The notes below the pieces were generated by a model. It saw only the letters and a list, made by a program, of their open reading frames with translations. It did not search any database and was not told where the DNA came from. 64,000 nt of DNA. Origin: CAVVTR01 sp963751245. GTDB taxonomy: Bacteria > Acidobacteriota > Thermoanaerobaculia > Thermoanaerobaculales > Thermoanaerobaculaceae. The stretch lies in NCBI GenBank assembly GCA_963751245.1, contig CAVVTR010000009.1:434001-498000 (forward strand), given 5' to 3'. The position numbers were made by a program, and so were the translations under genes. Positions 20,569 to 30,051 of the stretch are shown in pieces. Position 1 is the stretch's first letter. Each line of letters begins with the position of its first letter.

Positions 20569-20597
20569 CGCGGGGCCGGACGCCGTCCGGCCCCGCG
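20569..20597. terminator. Bidirectional hairpin between glnA and chrA
   Basis: A perfect 13-bp stem, very GC-rich, with a GCC loop, lies between two convergent genes. There is no T-tract on either side. The stem alone is strong enough to act as a shared terminator. Confidence 0.6.
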
Positions 20598-20610
20598 TGC
20601 CGTCTGCGGT

Positions 20611-21786
20611 TCAGCCGAGCAGCAGGAGCGCCACCGCCACCGCGGCGAGAATCACCACCACCGTCGGCACGCGGCGCTGCAGCGCGATGAAGGCTGCGAG
20701 GGCGAGGGGTATCGCGCGGAGGTCGGCGAAGGCGCTCACGGCCACCTTGTCCAGGACGAACAGCAGCATCGCCACGAACGCCGCGAGCAGGCCGCGCACC
20801 GCGTTGCGCACCGCCGGGGCGTCGCGGAAGCGGGCGAAGTGCGGGGCGAGGAGCGTGAGCAGCAGCGCCGACGGCAGGAACACGAAGACCGAGGCGACCA
20901 CCGCCCCCGTGATCCCCGCCACCCGGTAGCCGATGAACGTGGCGGTGATGATCACGGGGCCGGGCGTGATCTGCCCCATGGCCAGCCCGTCGATGAACTC
21001 CTGCGGCGTCAGCCAGGCGTGGGCGGGGCTGGTGACCACCTCCCGGTACATGAGCGCCACCGCGGTGTAGCCGCCGCCGAAGGCGAGCAGGTCGATCCTG
21101 GCCATGGTCGCTCCCAGTGCCGGGAGCGGGGGCGAGAGCAGGGCCGTCAGCGGCAGCGCCGCGGCGGCGAGGACGCCCACCACCGCCACCGCCGCCAGCG
21201 TCCTGCGGTACGGCGGAGCCGCTCCGGCCGGCCGGGGTGCGCCCGCGGTGGCGGGGGGGCGGTCGCGGAGGAACAGGATCTCGCCGGCGAGGGCCGCCAG
21301 GGCGAGGACGAGGATGGTGTCGGAGCCGGCGAAGAACGCCGCGGCGGCGGCCGCCGTGATCGCCAGCCCGCGGAGGTCCCGCACCGCCGGTCGCGTGAGG
21401 GCGAGGACGGACTGGGCGACGACGGCCACGATCACCGCGCCGAGACCGCGGAACGCCGTCTCGACTGCGGCCAGCTGGCCCCAGCGGAAGTACGCCGCGG
21501 ACAGGCCGGTCATCAGGAGGAAGGCGGGCAGAACGTAGGCGACGAGGGCGATGGCCACCCCCGGGCCGCCGTAGAGGCGCCAGCCGACGTGGGCGGCGGT
21601 CTGGACGGCGACGGGGCCCGGCAGCGTCTGGCAGAACGCCAGGGTCTCGCTGAACTCCTCCTCGTCGAGCCAGCCCCGGCGCTCCACCACCGCCTGCCGG
21701 ATCTGCGCCACGATGGCGGGGCCGCCATAGGCCGTTGCGCCGACCGAGAAGAGCGTCCACGCGAGCTGTCGCCGGCTGGGTCTCAG
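20611..21786 (-). CDS. chrA: Chromate ion transporter, ChrA (two-domain CHR family)
   Basis: About 391 residues, the usual long-CHR length. Two homologous membrane halves are seen, each with the CHR motif: FGGPAxxx-type TAYGGPAIVAQI and TLPGPVAVQTA in the first, AFGGGYTAVALMYRE and ITPGPVIITATFIGY in the second, with about ten hydrophobic segments. The family exports chromate or related oxyanions. No ATG, GTG or TTG is in a suitable place; a CTG at 21786 lies 5 nt after GGAGG, so I place the start there. An in-frame ATG at 21903 would add 39 atypical residues and overlap ygfZ. It is divergent from ygfZ. Confidence 0.8.
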   Translation of the reverse strand: MRPSRRQLAWTLFSVGATAYGGPAIVAQIRQAVVERRGWLDEEEFSETLAFCQTLPGPVAVQTAAHVGWRLYGGPGVAIALVAYVLPAFLLMTGLSAAYFRWGQLAAVETAFRGLGAVIVAVVAQSVLALTRPAVRDLRGLAITAAAAAAFFAGSDTILVLALAALAGEILFLRDRPPATAGAPRPAGAAPPYRRTLAAVAVVGVLAAAALPLTALLSPPLPALGATMARIDLLAFGGGYTAVALMYREVVTSPAHAWLTPQEFIDGLAMGQITPGPVIITATFIGYRVAGITGAVVASVFVFLPSALLLTLLAPHFARFRDAPAVRNAVRGLLAAFVAMLLFVLDKVAVSAFADLRAIPLALAAFIALQRRVPTVVVILAAVAVALLLLG

Positions 21787-21901
21787 CGCTTCCTCCGGGT
21801 CCGTGAAGGCAGTGCAAGTGTGGGGTCGCGGGGTTGCAGCGTCAAGCCGTCGGGCGGCGCAGGGGAAGGATGTGCCGGTCCCGAGCGTTGTGCCGGTCGC
21901 C

Positions 21902-22897
21902 ATGACGGGGGACGACGCGCTCAGAGCGGAGCTGGCGGTGATCTCGGGGGGCGTGGCCCTCGCCGAGGCCGACGCCGGCGACATCGTGTGGCTGGAGGGC
22001 CCCGACGCCCGGGACCTTCTGCAGAGGGTGCTGAGCCAGGACGTGTCCCGGCTGGCCGCCGGGCAGGGGGCGCTCGCGCTGCTGCTCGCTCCCCGGGGGC
22101 AGTTCCGGGCGCTCATGACGGTGGCGTTCCTGGACCCGGCGTTCGTGCTCCTCGCGCCCCGGGGCCGTGGCGGGGAGCTGGCCGACGGGCTGGCGCGGTA
22201 CGCGGCGCTGTCGCGCAGCCGCCTCTCCAGGCTGACCTGGGGCGGCGGCGCGGTGTGGCTGGCCGGTCCGGGGTGGACGGAGGTGGCGTCGCGCCTGGAG
22301 GTGGACACGGCCGGGCCGGCCGCGGGCGGCGCGGTGTGCGAGGGGGCCGGGGGCGCCCGGCGCCTGTGGCTGAGCGCCGCCGTCGCGGGTCTGGACGGTG
22401 TCGTGGTGGCGGCGGAGTCTCCGGCGGGGCTGGACCCCGTGACCGCCGCCGCGAGGCGGGCCGGCGGGCTCGCCGTGTCCGGCGAGGCCCTCGAGCTCGC
22501 CCGCATTCTCAGGGGGTGGCCGGCATGGGGGGCCGAGCTCACCGCCTCCGTGCTGCCGCCCGAGACCGGCCTCGACGCCGTGGCCGTGTCCGCCACCAAG
22601 GGCTGCTACGTGGGCCAGGAGACCATGGCGCGCCTCGGCACCTACGGGCACGTCAACCGCACCCTGGTGGCCGTCCGCGCCGTGCCCGGCGCCGCCGCGG
22701 CGCCGGAACTGCCGGCGCCGCTCACCGTGCCCGGCGAGGAGCGGGAGCGGGGCCGGCTGACCAGCTTCGCCCGCCACCCGGACCTGGGTGGAGTGGGCCT
22801 GGCGATGGTGCGGAGGGAGCTGGCCGCCGCCGGCACCGCGCTCACCGACGGCACCGCCCGCTACCGCGTTTCTGAGGCTACTCCCACTCCACGTTGA
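21902..22897 (+). CDS. ygfZ: YgfZ/GcvT-family folate-binding Fe-S maintenance protein
   Basis: 331 residues. The diagnostic loop KGCYVGQETMAR (conserved Cys in KGCYxGQE) is present near residue 240, after a GcvT-like N-terminal domain (LEGPDARDLLQRVLSQDV). YgfZ proteins use tetrahydrofolate to support repair or assembly of certain Fe-S enzymes such as MiaB. ATG 21902 has no clear ribosome site; the fold starts here, and upstream in-frame codons run into the divergent chrA promoter region. The last 20 bp overlap the convergent MBL gene. Confidence 0.85.
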   Translation: MTGDDALRAELAVISGGVALAEADAGDIVWLEGPDARDLLQRVLSQDVSRLAAGQGALALLLAPRGQFRALMTVAFLDPAFVLLAPRGRGGELADGLARYAALSRSRLSRLTWGGGAVWLAGPGWTEVASRLEVDTAGPAAGGAVCEGAGGARRLWLSAAVAGLDGVVVAAESPAGLDPVTAAARRAGGLAVSGEALELARILRGWPAWGAELTASVLPPETGLDAVAVSATKGCYVGQETMARLGTYGHVNRTLVAVRAVPGAAAAPELPAPLTVPGEERERGRLTSFARHPDLGGVGLAMVRRELAAAGTALTDGTARYRVSEATPTPR

Positions 22898-23723
22898 GAA
22901 GGTGGACCGCCGCCGTCGTGCTTCCGGCGAGGGCCCCGGCGATCATCTCGCTCCCCTGGGCCAGACGGTGCCGGCGGGAGAGGTGCGTGAGGACCAGGTG
23001 GCGGCACGCCAGGCGCGGTCCCAGCGCGACGAGGTCGTCGACGTGCATGTGGCCGTAGCGGCGGGCCCTCTCGAGGTCGCCGGGGAGCAGGAACGTGCAC
23101 TCGGTGACGAGCACCTCGACCTCGAGCAGCCACGGCTCGGCGTCGAAGACCTCGGGGCCCGTGTCGGCCACGTAGGCCAGGAGCGGGGAGCGGACCTCGT
23201 CCGTGAGCTCCACGCCGGCCGCCCGCAGCTGCCGGAGCCGCTCCTCGCCGAGCGTGGCGTACTCCGCCCGCAGGCGACGCCGGCACCAGTCCAGCCGGCA
23301 TCCCAGCGTCTCCACCCAGTGGCTCGTCCGGAAGAACGTGAGGTGGAAGTCCGGGCGCAGGCGCAGCGAGTCTCCCGGCCGGACGTCCACGACCTCGACG
23401 CCGTAGGGCGCGCCGCCCTCCATCGAGGCGGCCAGGGCGAGGAGCTGCCGCACCCGGTCGGCGAGCCCCGCGGGGACCAGGGCCACGCCGCCCGCCATTC
23501 CCTGGAGCTGCCGCTGGCTGGCCCAGGACGTGAGACCCAGGACGTGGTCGAGGTGGCCGTGGGAGACGACCACGTGCTGCATGGGCACCAGCGCCCGCGA
23601 GGGGCGCCCGGCGTCGAGGGCGAGGCGCATCTGGGGCAGCAGGAGCAACGAGCCTTCACCGGCGCGGGAGCCGCCGGCCAGGCGGAGCTCGCCCCACGAG
23701 GTCGCGAGCCGGAGCTGGTGCAT
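22878..23723 (-). CDS. RNase Z-like MBL-fold hydrolase (paralogue of 18258-19055)
   Basis: 281 residues. Metal-site motif SHGHLDHVLGL, a mid-protein His in RTSHWVE, Asp in VADTGPE and terminal His in HLVLTHLS. Shared blocks with the 18258 protein (TECTF, GPRLACRHLVLTHL) show the two arose by duplication. The extra segment around residues 135-165 (CRLDWCRRRLRAEYATLGEERL) is absent from the shorter paralogue and could form part of a substrate-binding arm. A substrate is not predictable; tRNA 3' processing belongs to true RNase Z and should not be assumed. Convergent with ygfZ. Confidence 0.8.
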   Translation of the reverse strand: MHQLRLATSWGELRLAGGSRAGEGSLLLLPQMRLALDAGRPSRALVPMQHVVVSHGHLDHVLGLTSWASQRQLQGMAGGVALVPAGLADRVRQLLALAASMEGGAPYGVEVVDVRPGDSLRLRPDFHLTFFRTSHWVETLGCRLDWCRRRLRAEYATLGEERLRQLRAAGVELTDEVRSPLLAYVADTGPEVFDAEPWLLEVEVLVTECTFLLPGDLERARRYGHMHVDDLVALGPRLACRHLVLTHLSRRHRLAQGSEMIAGALAGSTTAAVHLLNVEWE

Positions 23724-23790
23724 GGCCGGCAGATTGCAGGTCCCGCTCGAGGTTTGTCAACCTGAGGCGCAACAGATCGTCTCTGGAGGC

Positions 23791-24396
23791 ATGGCGAGCG
23801 TGGCGGCTGGGGACTGGACGGCTGGACCGGAGGGCGAGGAAGGGCTCGTGGCGGCGGCGCGGAAGGGCGACCGGCGGGCGGCCGAGAGCCTCCTCCGGCG
23901 TCACGAGCTGGTGGCCTTCCGCGTCTGCAGGAGCCTGCTGCCCCCTGGAGAGGACGTCGAGGCCGCGGCGCAGGACGTCCTCGTGCGGGTGCTCCGGGGG
24001 CTGCCGCAGTTTGCCGGCCGCGGCAGCGTGGCCGGGTGGGTCGCGTCCATCGCCGTCAACCTGTGCCGGGACCGGCTGCGCCGCCGCCGCCTGGTTCCCT
24101 TCGTCTCCCTGGACGGAGGGAAGGGACCGGAGGCCGCCGACCCCATGGCGGTGCTCCCCGCCGGCGAGCCGGATCCGGAGCGCGTCGCCATGGCGCGGCA
24201 GGCGGTGGACCGGGTCCGGATCGAGGTGGCGGCGCTGCCGCCGCGCCAGCGGGAGACGTTCACGCTCCGCTTCTTCGCCGGGCTCGGCCTCGAGGAGATC
24301 GCCGCCGCGCTCGCCGTCGACGTGGGGACGGTGAAGACCCATCTGCACCGGGCCGTGCGCCGGGTTCGCGCGGCCGCCCGGGAGGCGTTGCCATGA
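23791..24396 (+). CDS. ECF-subfamily RNA polymerase sigma factor
   Basis: 201 residues with sigma2 (RRHELVAFRVCRSLL ... AAQDVLVRVLRGLPQFAG) and sigma4 (LPPRQRETFTLRFFAGLGL ... VKTHLHRAVRRVRA) and no region 3, which defines ECF factors. It directs RNA polymerase to an envelope-stress or metal regulon. The last codon overlaps the ATG of the anti-sigma gene (ATGA), so the pair is translationally coupled. ATG 23791 is 1 nt after GGAGG; a GTG 9 nt downstream has better spacing and may be the true start. Confidence 0.88.
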   Translation: MASVAAGDWTAGPEGEEGLVAAARKGDRRAAESLLRRHELVAFRVCRSLLPPGEDVEAAAQDVLVRVLRGLPQFAGRGSVAGWVASIAVNLCRDRLRRRRLVPFVSLDGGKGPEAADPMAVLPAGEPDPERVAMARQAVDRVRIEVAALPPRQRETFTLRFFAGLGLEEIAAALAVDVGTVKTHLHRAVRRVRAAAREALP

Positions 24397-24848
24397 GCAC
24401 CAAGCACCTCGACGAGAACGAGATGGTCCGGGCGCTGGCCGGGGAGGTCCTGCCCCCCGAACGCGAGCAGCACCGCCGGGAGTGTCCCCGGTGCCGGGCC
24501 GAAGCGGCCGGCTTCGCGGCGGTGGCCGCGGCCGCGGCGGGGCCGGACCCCGGCGAGGCGGCGCGGGCCCGCGTGCGCGCGGCGGCGCTGGACCGCTGGG
24601 AGCATCGGGGCGTCGCCTCCCGGGCGTGGCGGTGGTGGGCCGCCGCGGCGGCGGTGGTGCTGCTGGCGCTGGTGCCGCTGCTGGCCGGCCGGGGCCCGTC
24701 GCGCACCGCCTCGGTGGATCCCGACACTGTGCTGAGGCAGGTCGACACCGAGCTCGCCAGGGACCCCCTGGCGGCGGTGGCGCCGGAAGACGTGGTGAAC
24801 GTGCTGGTGCCCGTCAAGGACCCCGGCAGTGAAGGGAGCGTGTCGTGA
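24393..24848 (+). CDS. Zinc-finger-type anti-sigma factor, single-pass membrane
   Basis: 151 residues. The ZAS motif His-x3-Cys-x2-Cys is present as HRRECPRC near residues 28-35, followed by an Ala/Arg-rich helix and one transmembrane segment (WWAAAAAVVLLALVPLLAG) near 88-106. The periplasmic tail is about 45 residues. Such proteins hold their ECF sigma factor at the membrane until a signal frees it. The overlap with both the sigma gene and the next gene (GTGA) makes a tight four-gene operon, sigma/anti-sigma/Spy-like/Spy-like. Confidence 0.85.
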   Translation: MSTKHLDENEMVRALAGEVLPPEREQHRRECPRCRAEAAGFAAVAAAAAGPDPGEAARARVRAAALDRWEHRGVASRAWRWWAAAAAVVLLALVPLLAGRGPSRTASVDPDTVLRQVDTELARDPLAAVAPEDVVNVLVPVKDPGSEGSVS

Positions 24849-25324
24849 AGAGGATCGTGATGGTGTCCGCGCTGACGGTGGCCGCCGCGCTGACGGCCGC
24901 CTCCTCGCCGGCGCAGCCGATGGGCGTGCCGCCCGGCGCGTGGTGGTCGCGGCCGCGGCTGGCCCAGGCCCTGGGGCTGACCGCGGAGCAGAAGGCGTCG
25001 CTGGAGAAGGTCAGCCTCGAGCACGCCCGCCGCATGGTGGACCTCCAGGCCACGGTGAAGAAGGCCGAGCTGGACCTGCGGGCGGCCGCGGACGCGACGC
25101 CCTTCGACGCGGCCTCCGTCCGCGCGGCGTTCCACGCCTTCCAGCAGGCCCGGATGAAGCTGGACAGCGAGCGCTTCGAGCTGCTGCTGGCCCAGCGGGG
25201 ACTGCTCTCGACGGAGCAGTGGCAGAAGCTGCGCCAGCTCGCGCGGGAGCGGATGCGGGAGCGGCCCGGGGACGAGAGGCCCCCGGAGGAGAACGAGCCG
25301 CCGCGCCGCTGGCAGCGGCGCTGA
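24845..25324 (+). CDS. Spy/CpxP-like periplasmic LTXXQ-type protein
   Basis: 159 residues with a signal peptide (MKRIVMVSALTVAAALTAAS). The mature part is almost wholly helical, with the first LTxxQ-type element LGLTAEQKASLEKV and a second LSTEQWQKLRQL, the pattern of Spy, CpxP and ZraP. These act as periplasmic chaperones or metal-stress sensors. The tail is charged and Pro-rich. Co-translation with the anti-sigma factor suggests it is either a target or a sensor of that stress pathway (inference). Start is GTG 24845. Confidence 0.75.
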   Translation: MKRIVMVSALTVAAALTAASSPAQPMGVPPGAWWSRPRLAQALGLTAEQKASLEKVSLEHARRMVDLQATVKKAELDLRAAADATPFDAASVRAAFHAFQQARMKLDSERFELLLAQRGLLSTEQWQKLRQLARERMRERPGDERPPEENEPPRRWQRR

Positions 25325-25361
25325 ACGTGGACGGTGGTACGGGCGCGGAAAGGGGGAACAC

Positions 25362-25814
25362 GTGAGGAAGCTGACGATGCTGGCTCTGGCCATGGCGGTG
25401 GCCATCCCGGCGATGGCGCAGCAGCAGGCGCCGGACGGCGCGGTGACGAGACGGGTGGTGGCGCGGGCGCTGCAGCTCAGCGCACAGCAGGTGACGGACT
25501 GGGAGGCCCTGTGGGCCACCCGCGAGAACACCATCGGGCCGCTGCGGGAGGAGCTGAAGAGCGTGCGGGCCGAGCTGAAGGCGCTGCTGGACCAGTCCGG
25601 CCCGGACGCCGCCAAGGTGGGTGAGCTCACCATCGAGGCCGACGACCTGAGGGACCGGATCGCCGCGGCGCGGAAGAGCTACCTGGAGGGGTTCGAGGCG
25701 CTGCTCGACGCCGGCCAGGCCACCCGCCTGGACGGCATTCGCCGGGCGGCCCGGGTGGAGCGCCTGGTACCGGCGTTCGAGAACGCCGGGCTGGTCCGGC
25801 GGCCTCGGCGCTGA
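25362..25814 (+). CDS. Second Spy-like periplasmic helical protein
   Basis: 150 residues: signal peptide ending AIPAMAQ, then long amphipathic helices with LQLSAQQVTDWEALW and a run of heptads (LREELKSVRAELKALLD) that could form a coiled coil or the Spy cradle. Similar in plan, though low in identity, to the preceding protein. GTG 25362 is preceded by AGGGGGAA. It is the last gene of the sigma operon and is followed by a rho-independent terminator. A periplasmic chaperone role is inferred from fold and context. Confidence 0.7.
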   Translation: MRKLTMLALAMAVAIPAMAQQQAPDGAVTRRVVARALQLSAQQVTDWEALWATRENTIGPLREELKSVRAELKALLDQSGPDAAKVGELTIEADDLRDRIAAARKSYLEGFEALLDAGQATRLDGIRRAARVERLVPAFENAGLVRRPRR

Positions 25815-25836
25815 CGAGGCGCGGCACGCTGAAGGG

Positions 25837-25867
25837 GGGGCCGCGCCGGTGCGCGGCCCCTTTCCTT
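25837..25867 (+). terminator. Rho-independent terminator of the sigma/Spy operon
   Basis: 10-bp stem GGGGCCGCGC with its complement, CGGT loop, followed by TTTCCTT. It begins 23 bp after the last stop codon. Confidence 0.8.
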
Positions 25868-25910
25868 CCGGGCGCGGGCGCGGCCGGCCCCGCGGTATAC
25901 TTGGCAGCCC

Positions 25911-26621
25911 ATGCTCCCGCTGCGGGACACGATCCCGTCCTCGCGGCCCCCCGTGGTCAACGTGCTGCTGATCGCGGCCTGCACGGCCGTGTTCCTGTTC
26001 GAGCTCTCGCTGGGCCCGGGCCTGGAGCGCTTCATCGTCGACTATGCCTTCATCCCGGCGCGCTTCTTCCACCCGGGCGCGTTCGGCGTGGGCTGGACGT
26101 TCAACGTCGAGTCGATCCTGATCACGATGTTCCTCCACGGCGGCTGGCTCCACCTCCTCGGCAACATGTGGTTCCTGTGGATCTTCGGCGACAACGTCGA
26201 GGACGCGCTGGGACACTTCGGCTACCTCGCGTTCTACCTGGTCTGCGGCTTCGCCGCCGCCGTCGGCCAGGCCGTGGTGTCGCCCCTGTCCCCGGTGCCG
26301 ATGGTGGGCGCCTCGGGCGCCATCGCCGGGGTGCTCGGCGGCTATCTGGTGTGGTTTCCCTGGTCGCGGGTGAAGACCCTGATCTTCCTCGGGTTCTTCT
26401 TCACCTTCGCCGAGATTCCGGCGCCGCTGTTCCTCGTCGTCTGGTTCGTCATCCAGGCGTTCTCGGGGACGCTGTCCCTGGCCACCGCCGGCGCCGCTGC
26501 CGGTGGGGTGGCCTTCTTCGCGCACATCGGCGGGTTCGCCGCCGGTGTCCTCATCGCGTTGTTCCTGCGGCGCACCGGCAGGGTGCGCCCGGTCCGTGAA
26601 CGTGTTTTCAGCTGGGAGTGA
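25911..26621 (+). CDS. Rhomboid-family intramembrane serine protease
   Basis: 236 residues, six hydrophobic segments. Rhomboid hallmarks: the L1/TM2 block HGGWLHLLGNMWFLW near 76-90, catalytic Ser in GASGAI near residue 134 and catalytic His in AHIGGFAAG near 203. The long loop after TM1 (residues 35-65) is also typical. It cleaves membrane proteins inside the bilayer; substrates are not predictable. ATG 25911 is close behind the preceding terminator. Four bases separate it from the DegT gene, so the two are probably cotranscribed. Confidence 0.88.
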   Translation: MLPLRDTIPSSRPPVVNVLLIAACTAVFLFELSLGPGLERFIVDYAFIPARFFHPGAFGVGWTFNVESILITMFLHGGWLHLLGNMWFLWIFGDNVEDALGHFGYLAFYLVCGFAAAVGQAVVSPLSPVPMVGASGAIAGVLGGYLVWFPWSRVKTLIFLGFFFTFAEIPAPLFLVVWFVIQAFSGTLSLATAGAAAGGVAFFAHIGGFAAGVLIALFLRRTGRVRPVRERVFSWE

Positions 26622-26625
26622 GCCC

Positions 26626-27747
26626 ATGACCGAAACCCGACCCCCCGTTCCTCTGTTCGACCTCAAGCGCCAGTGGCTCGAGGTCCGTGACGACGTCATG
26701 AAGGCGATCGACGGCGTCTTCACCACGCAGCAGTTCATCCTCGGCCCGGAGGTCGCCGGGCTCGAGGCCGAGTGCGCCGCCTACCTCGAGGTCAAGCACG
26801 CCGTCGGGGTGTCCTCGGGGACCGACGCGCTGCTCGCCGCCCTCATGGCGCTGGACGTCGGCCCCGGCGACGAGGTCATCACGTCGCCGTTCACCTTCTT
26901 CGCGACGGCGGGCGTGATCCACCGCCTGGGCGCCCGGCCGGTCTTCGCGGACATCGATCCGCGCGACTACAACCTGGACCCTGCCCGGGTGGCCGAGGCG
27001 ATCACGCCGCGTACGAAGGCGATCATCCCCGTGCACCTCTACGGCCAGGCCGCCGACATGGACGCCCTCGCCGCGGTGGCCGGGGACATTGCCATGGTCG
27101 AGGACTGCTGCCAGGCCATCGGCACGCGCTACAAGGGCACGCCGGTTGGTGGGCTCGGGGTGATGGGGTGCTACTCGTTCTTCCCCACCAAGAACCTCGG
27201 CGCCTTCGGCGACGGCGGGCTGGTGACCACCAACGACGCCGCCCTCGGCGAGCGCCTCGTGGACATGCGGCTGCACGGCATGCGCCCCAAGTACGTGCAC
27301 CATTTCGTCGGCGGAAACTTCCGCCTCGACGCCCTCCAGGCCGCCATCCTGCGCGTCAAGCTTCCCCGGCTCGACGGGTGGATCGCCCGCCGGCGCGAGG
27401 GGGCGGACCACTATCGGCGCCTCGTCGGCGAGGCCGGCCTCGAGGGCACCGTGGTGCTTCCGGCGGAGCTGCCCGACCGCGGGCACACCTACCACCAGTT
27501 CGTGGTCCGCGTGCCGCGGCGCGACGACCTCAGGCAGCACCTGTCCGCCCGTGGGCTCGGCAGCGAGGTGTACTACCCGATCTGCCTCCACGAGCAGGAG
27601 TGCTTCGCTTCGCTGGGATATGCGCGCGGCGCCTTCCCGGAGAGCGAGCGGGCCACGGAGGAGGTCCTCGCGCTTCCGATCTTCCCGGAGCTCACGGCCG
27701 AGGAGCGGGAGCGGGTCGTCGAGGGCATCGCCTCCTTCTACCGCTGA
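26626..27747 (+). CDS. DegT/DnrJ/EryC1/StrS-family PLP aminotransferase
   Basis: 373 residues. The family signatures are clear: VGVSSGTDALLAALMAL near the PLP-phosphate site, VEDCCQAIGTRYKG, the PLP lysine in FFPTKNLGAFGDGG near residue 188, and LHGMRPKYVHHFVG. Members aminate nucleotide-linked keto-sugars for surface polysaccharides; the sequence resembles the UDP-keto-sugar group, but no sugar-nucleotide genes are adjacent. Start ATG 26626 follows GGGAGTG. It is the second gene of a unit with rhomboid and is followed by a strong terminator. Confidence 0.88.
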   Translation: MTETRPPVPLFDLKRQWLEVRDDVMKAIDGVFTTQQFILGPEVAGLEAECAAYLEVKHAVGVSSGTDALLAALMALDVGPGDEVITSPFTFFATAGVIHRLGARPVFADIDPRDYNLDPARVAEAITPRTKAIIPVHLYGQAADMDALAAVAGDIAMVEDCCQAIGTRYKGTPVGGLGVMGCYSFFPTKNLGAFGDGGLVTTNDAALGERLVDMRLHGMRPKYVHHFVGGNFRLDALQAAILRVKLPRLDGWIARRREGADHYRRLVGEAGLEGTVVLPAELPDRGHTYHQFVVRVPRRDDLRQHLSARGLGSEVYYPICLHEQECFASLGYARGAFPESERATEEVLALPIFPELTAEERERVVEGIASFYR

Positions 27748-27772
27748 TCCTCGGCGCTTGCGACGTCTTCCC

Positions 27773-27803
27773 CCGGGGGCCGGCCGCGGCCCCCGGAGCT
27801 TTT
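27773..27803 (+). terminator. Rho-independent terminator after the aminotransferase
   Basis: 9-bp stem CCGGGGGCC with its complement, 6-nt loop, then AGCTTTT. It separates this unit from the groESL promoter about 100 bp downstream. Confidence 0.75.
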
Positions 27804-27904
27804 CAGGCGCCTGGCGTGAGCCCTGGAAAGGGTTTGCACCAGGAGCGCTCCGGAAGATCTTAGTCGTATTCGATCAAATTTATGCACTCGCCAGCTCAAG
27901 GGGC

Positions 27905-27933
27905 TTGACACCAGTCGACTCACCCTCTATCTT
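27905..27933 (+). promoter_or_regulatory. Sigma70-type promoter of groESL
   Basis: TTGACA at 27905-27910, a 17-bp spacer and TATCTT at 27928-27933. This is the best promoter in the window; the surrounding 27,850-27,960 stretch is AT-rich. The start point would fall inside the CIRCE element. Confidence 0.8.
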
Positions 27934-27934
27934 C

Positions 27935-27961
27935 TTAGCAGTCTCCACTGCGGACTGCCAA
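27935..27961. promoter_or_regulatory. CIRCE operator (variant) for HrcA
   Basis: TTAGCAGTC, 9 bp, GACTGCCAA. Compared with the canonical TTAGCACTC-N9-GAGTGCTAA, position 7 of the left arm and its partner on the right are both exchanged, so pairing is kept; 8 of 9 pairs hold. It lies at the groESL start point, where HrcA blocks transcription at normal temperature. Confidence 0.85.
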
Positions 27962-28013
27962 AGGCGTCCCGGCGGGACCATTTCATGTGACTGAAAGGAA
28001 GGGGGTTCTAAGT

Positions 28014-28313
28014 ATGAACGTACGGCCGCTCAACGATCGGGTGCTACTTCGCCGCCTCGAGCAGGGAGAGATGGTGAAGGGTGGGATCATTATCCCGGAT
28101 ACAGCCAAGGAGAAGCCGCAGGAGGCCGAAGTGGTGGCGGTAGGCCCCGGCAAGCTGGATGACGATGGCAAGAGGATGCCCATGGAGGTCAAGAAGGGCG
28201 ACCGCATCCTGATCGGAAAGTACTCCGGGACGGACATCAAGATCGACGACGACGAGTTCGTGATCGTGCGTGAGGACGAGATCCTCGGCGTAATCGAGAA
28301 GAAGAAGAAGTAG
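28014..28313 (+). CDS. groES: Co-chaperonin GroES
   Basis: 99 residues, standard length. MNVRPLNDRVLLRR opens the protein; the mobile loop EMVKGGIIIPDTAKEKP that contacts GroEL is intact, and the fold closes with DEILGVIEKKKK. It caps the GroEL ring for ATP-driven folding. ATG 28014 follows GGAAGGGGG; the upstream in-frame codons lack homology. It is transcribed from the CIRCE-controlled promoter with groEL 11 bp downstream. Confidence 0.96.
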   Translation: MNVRPLNDRVLLRRLEQGEMVKGGIIIPDTAKEKPQEAEVVAVGPGKLDDDGKRMPMEVKKGDRILIGKYSGTDIKIDDDEFVIVREDEILGVIEKKKK

Positions 28314-28324
28314 GGAGGCAGACG

Positions 28325-29965
<1,641 letters not shown>

Positions 29966-29992
29966 GCCGGGACACCGGCTGGGCTTCACGCG

Positions 29993-30020
29993 ACGGGCGG
30001 GACTCCGGTCCCGCCCGTTT
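29993..30020 (+). terminator. Terminator after groEL
   Basis: 11-bp stem ACGGGCGGGAC with its complement, TCCG loop, followed by TTTC. It lies 28 bp after the groEL stop. Confidence 0.7.
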
Positions 30021-30051
30021 CGCGTCCGGCGGACGGGCGTAAAATGAGGTT

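Noticed and set aside
24260..26738. Long minus-strand frames over the sigma/Spy and rhomboid genes
   Set aside because: Low-complexity shadows; the plus strand has overlapping starts, motifs and a terminator.
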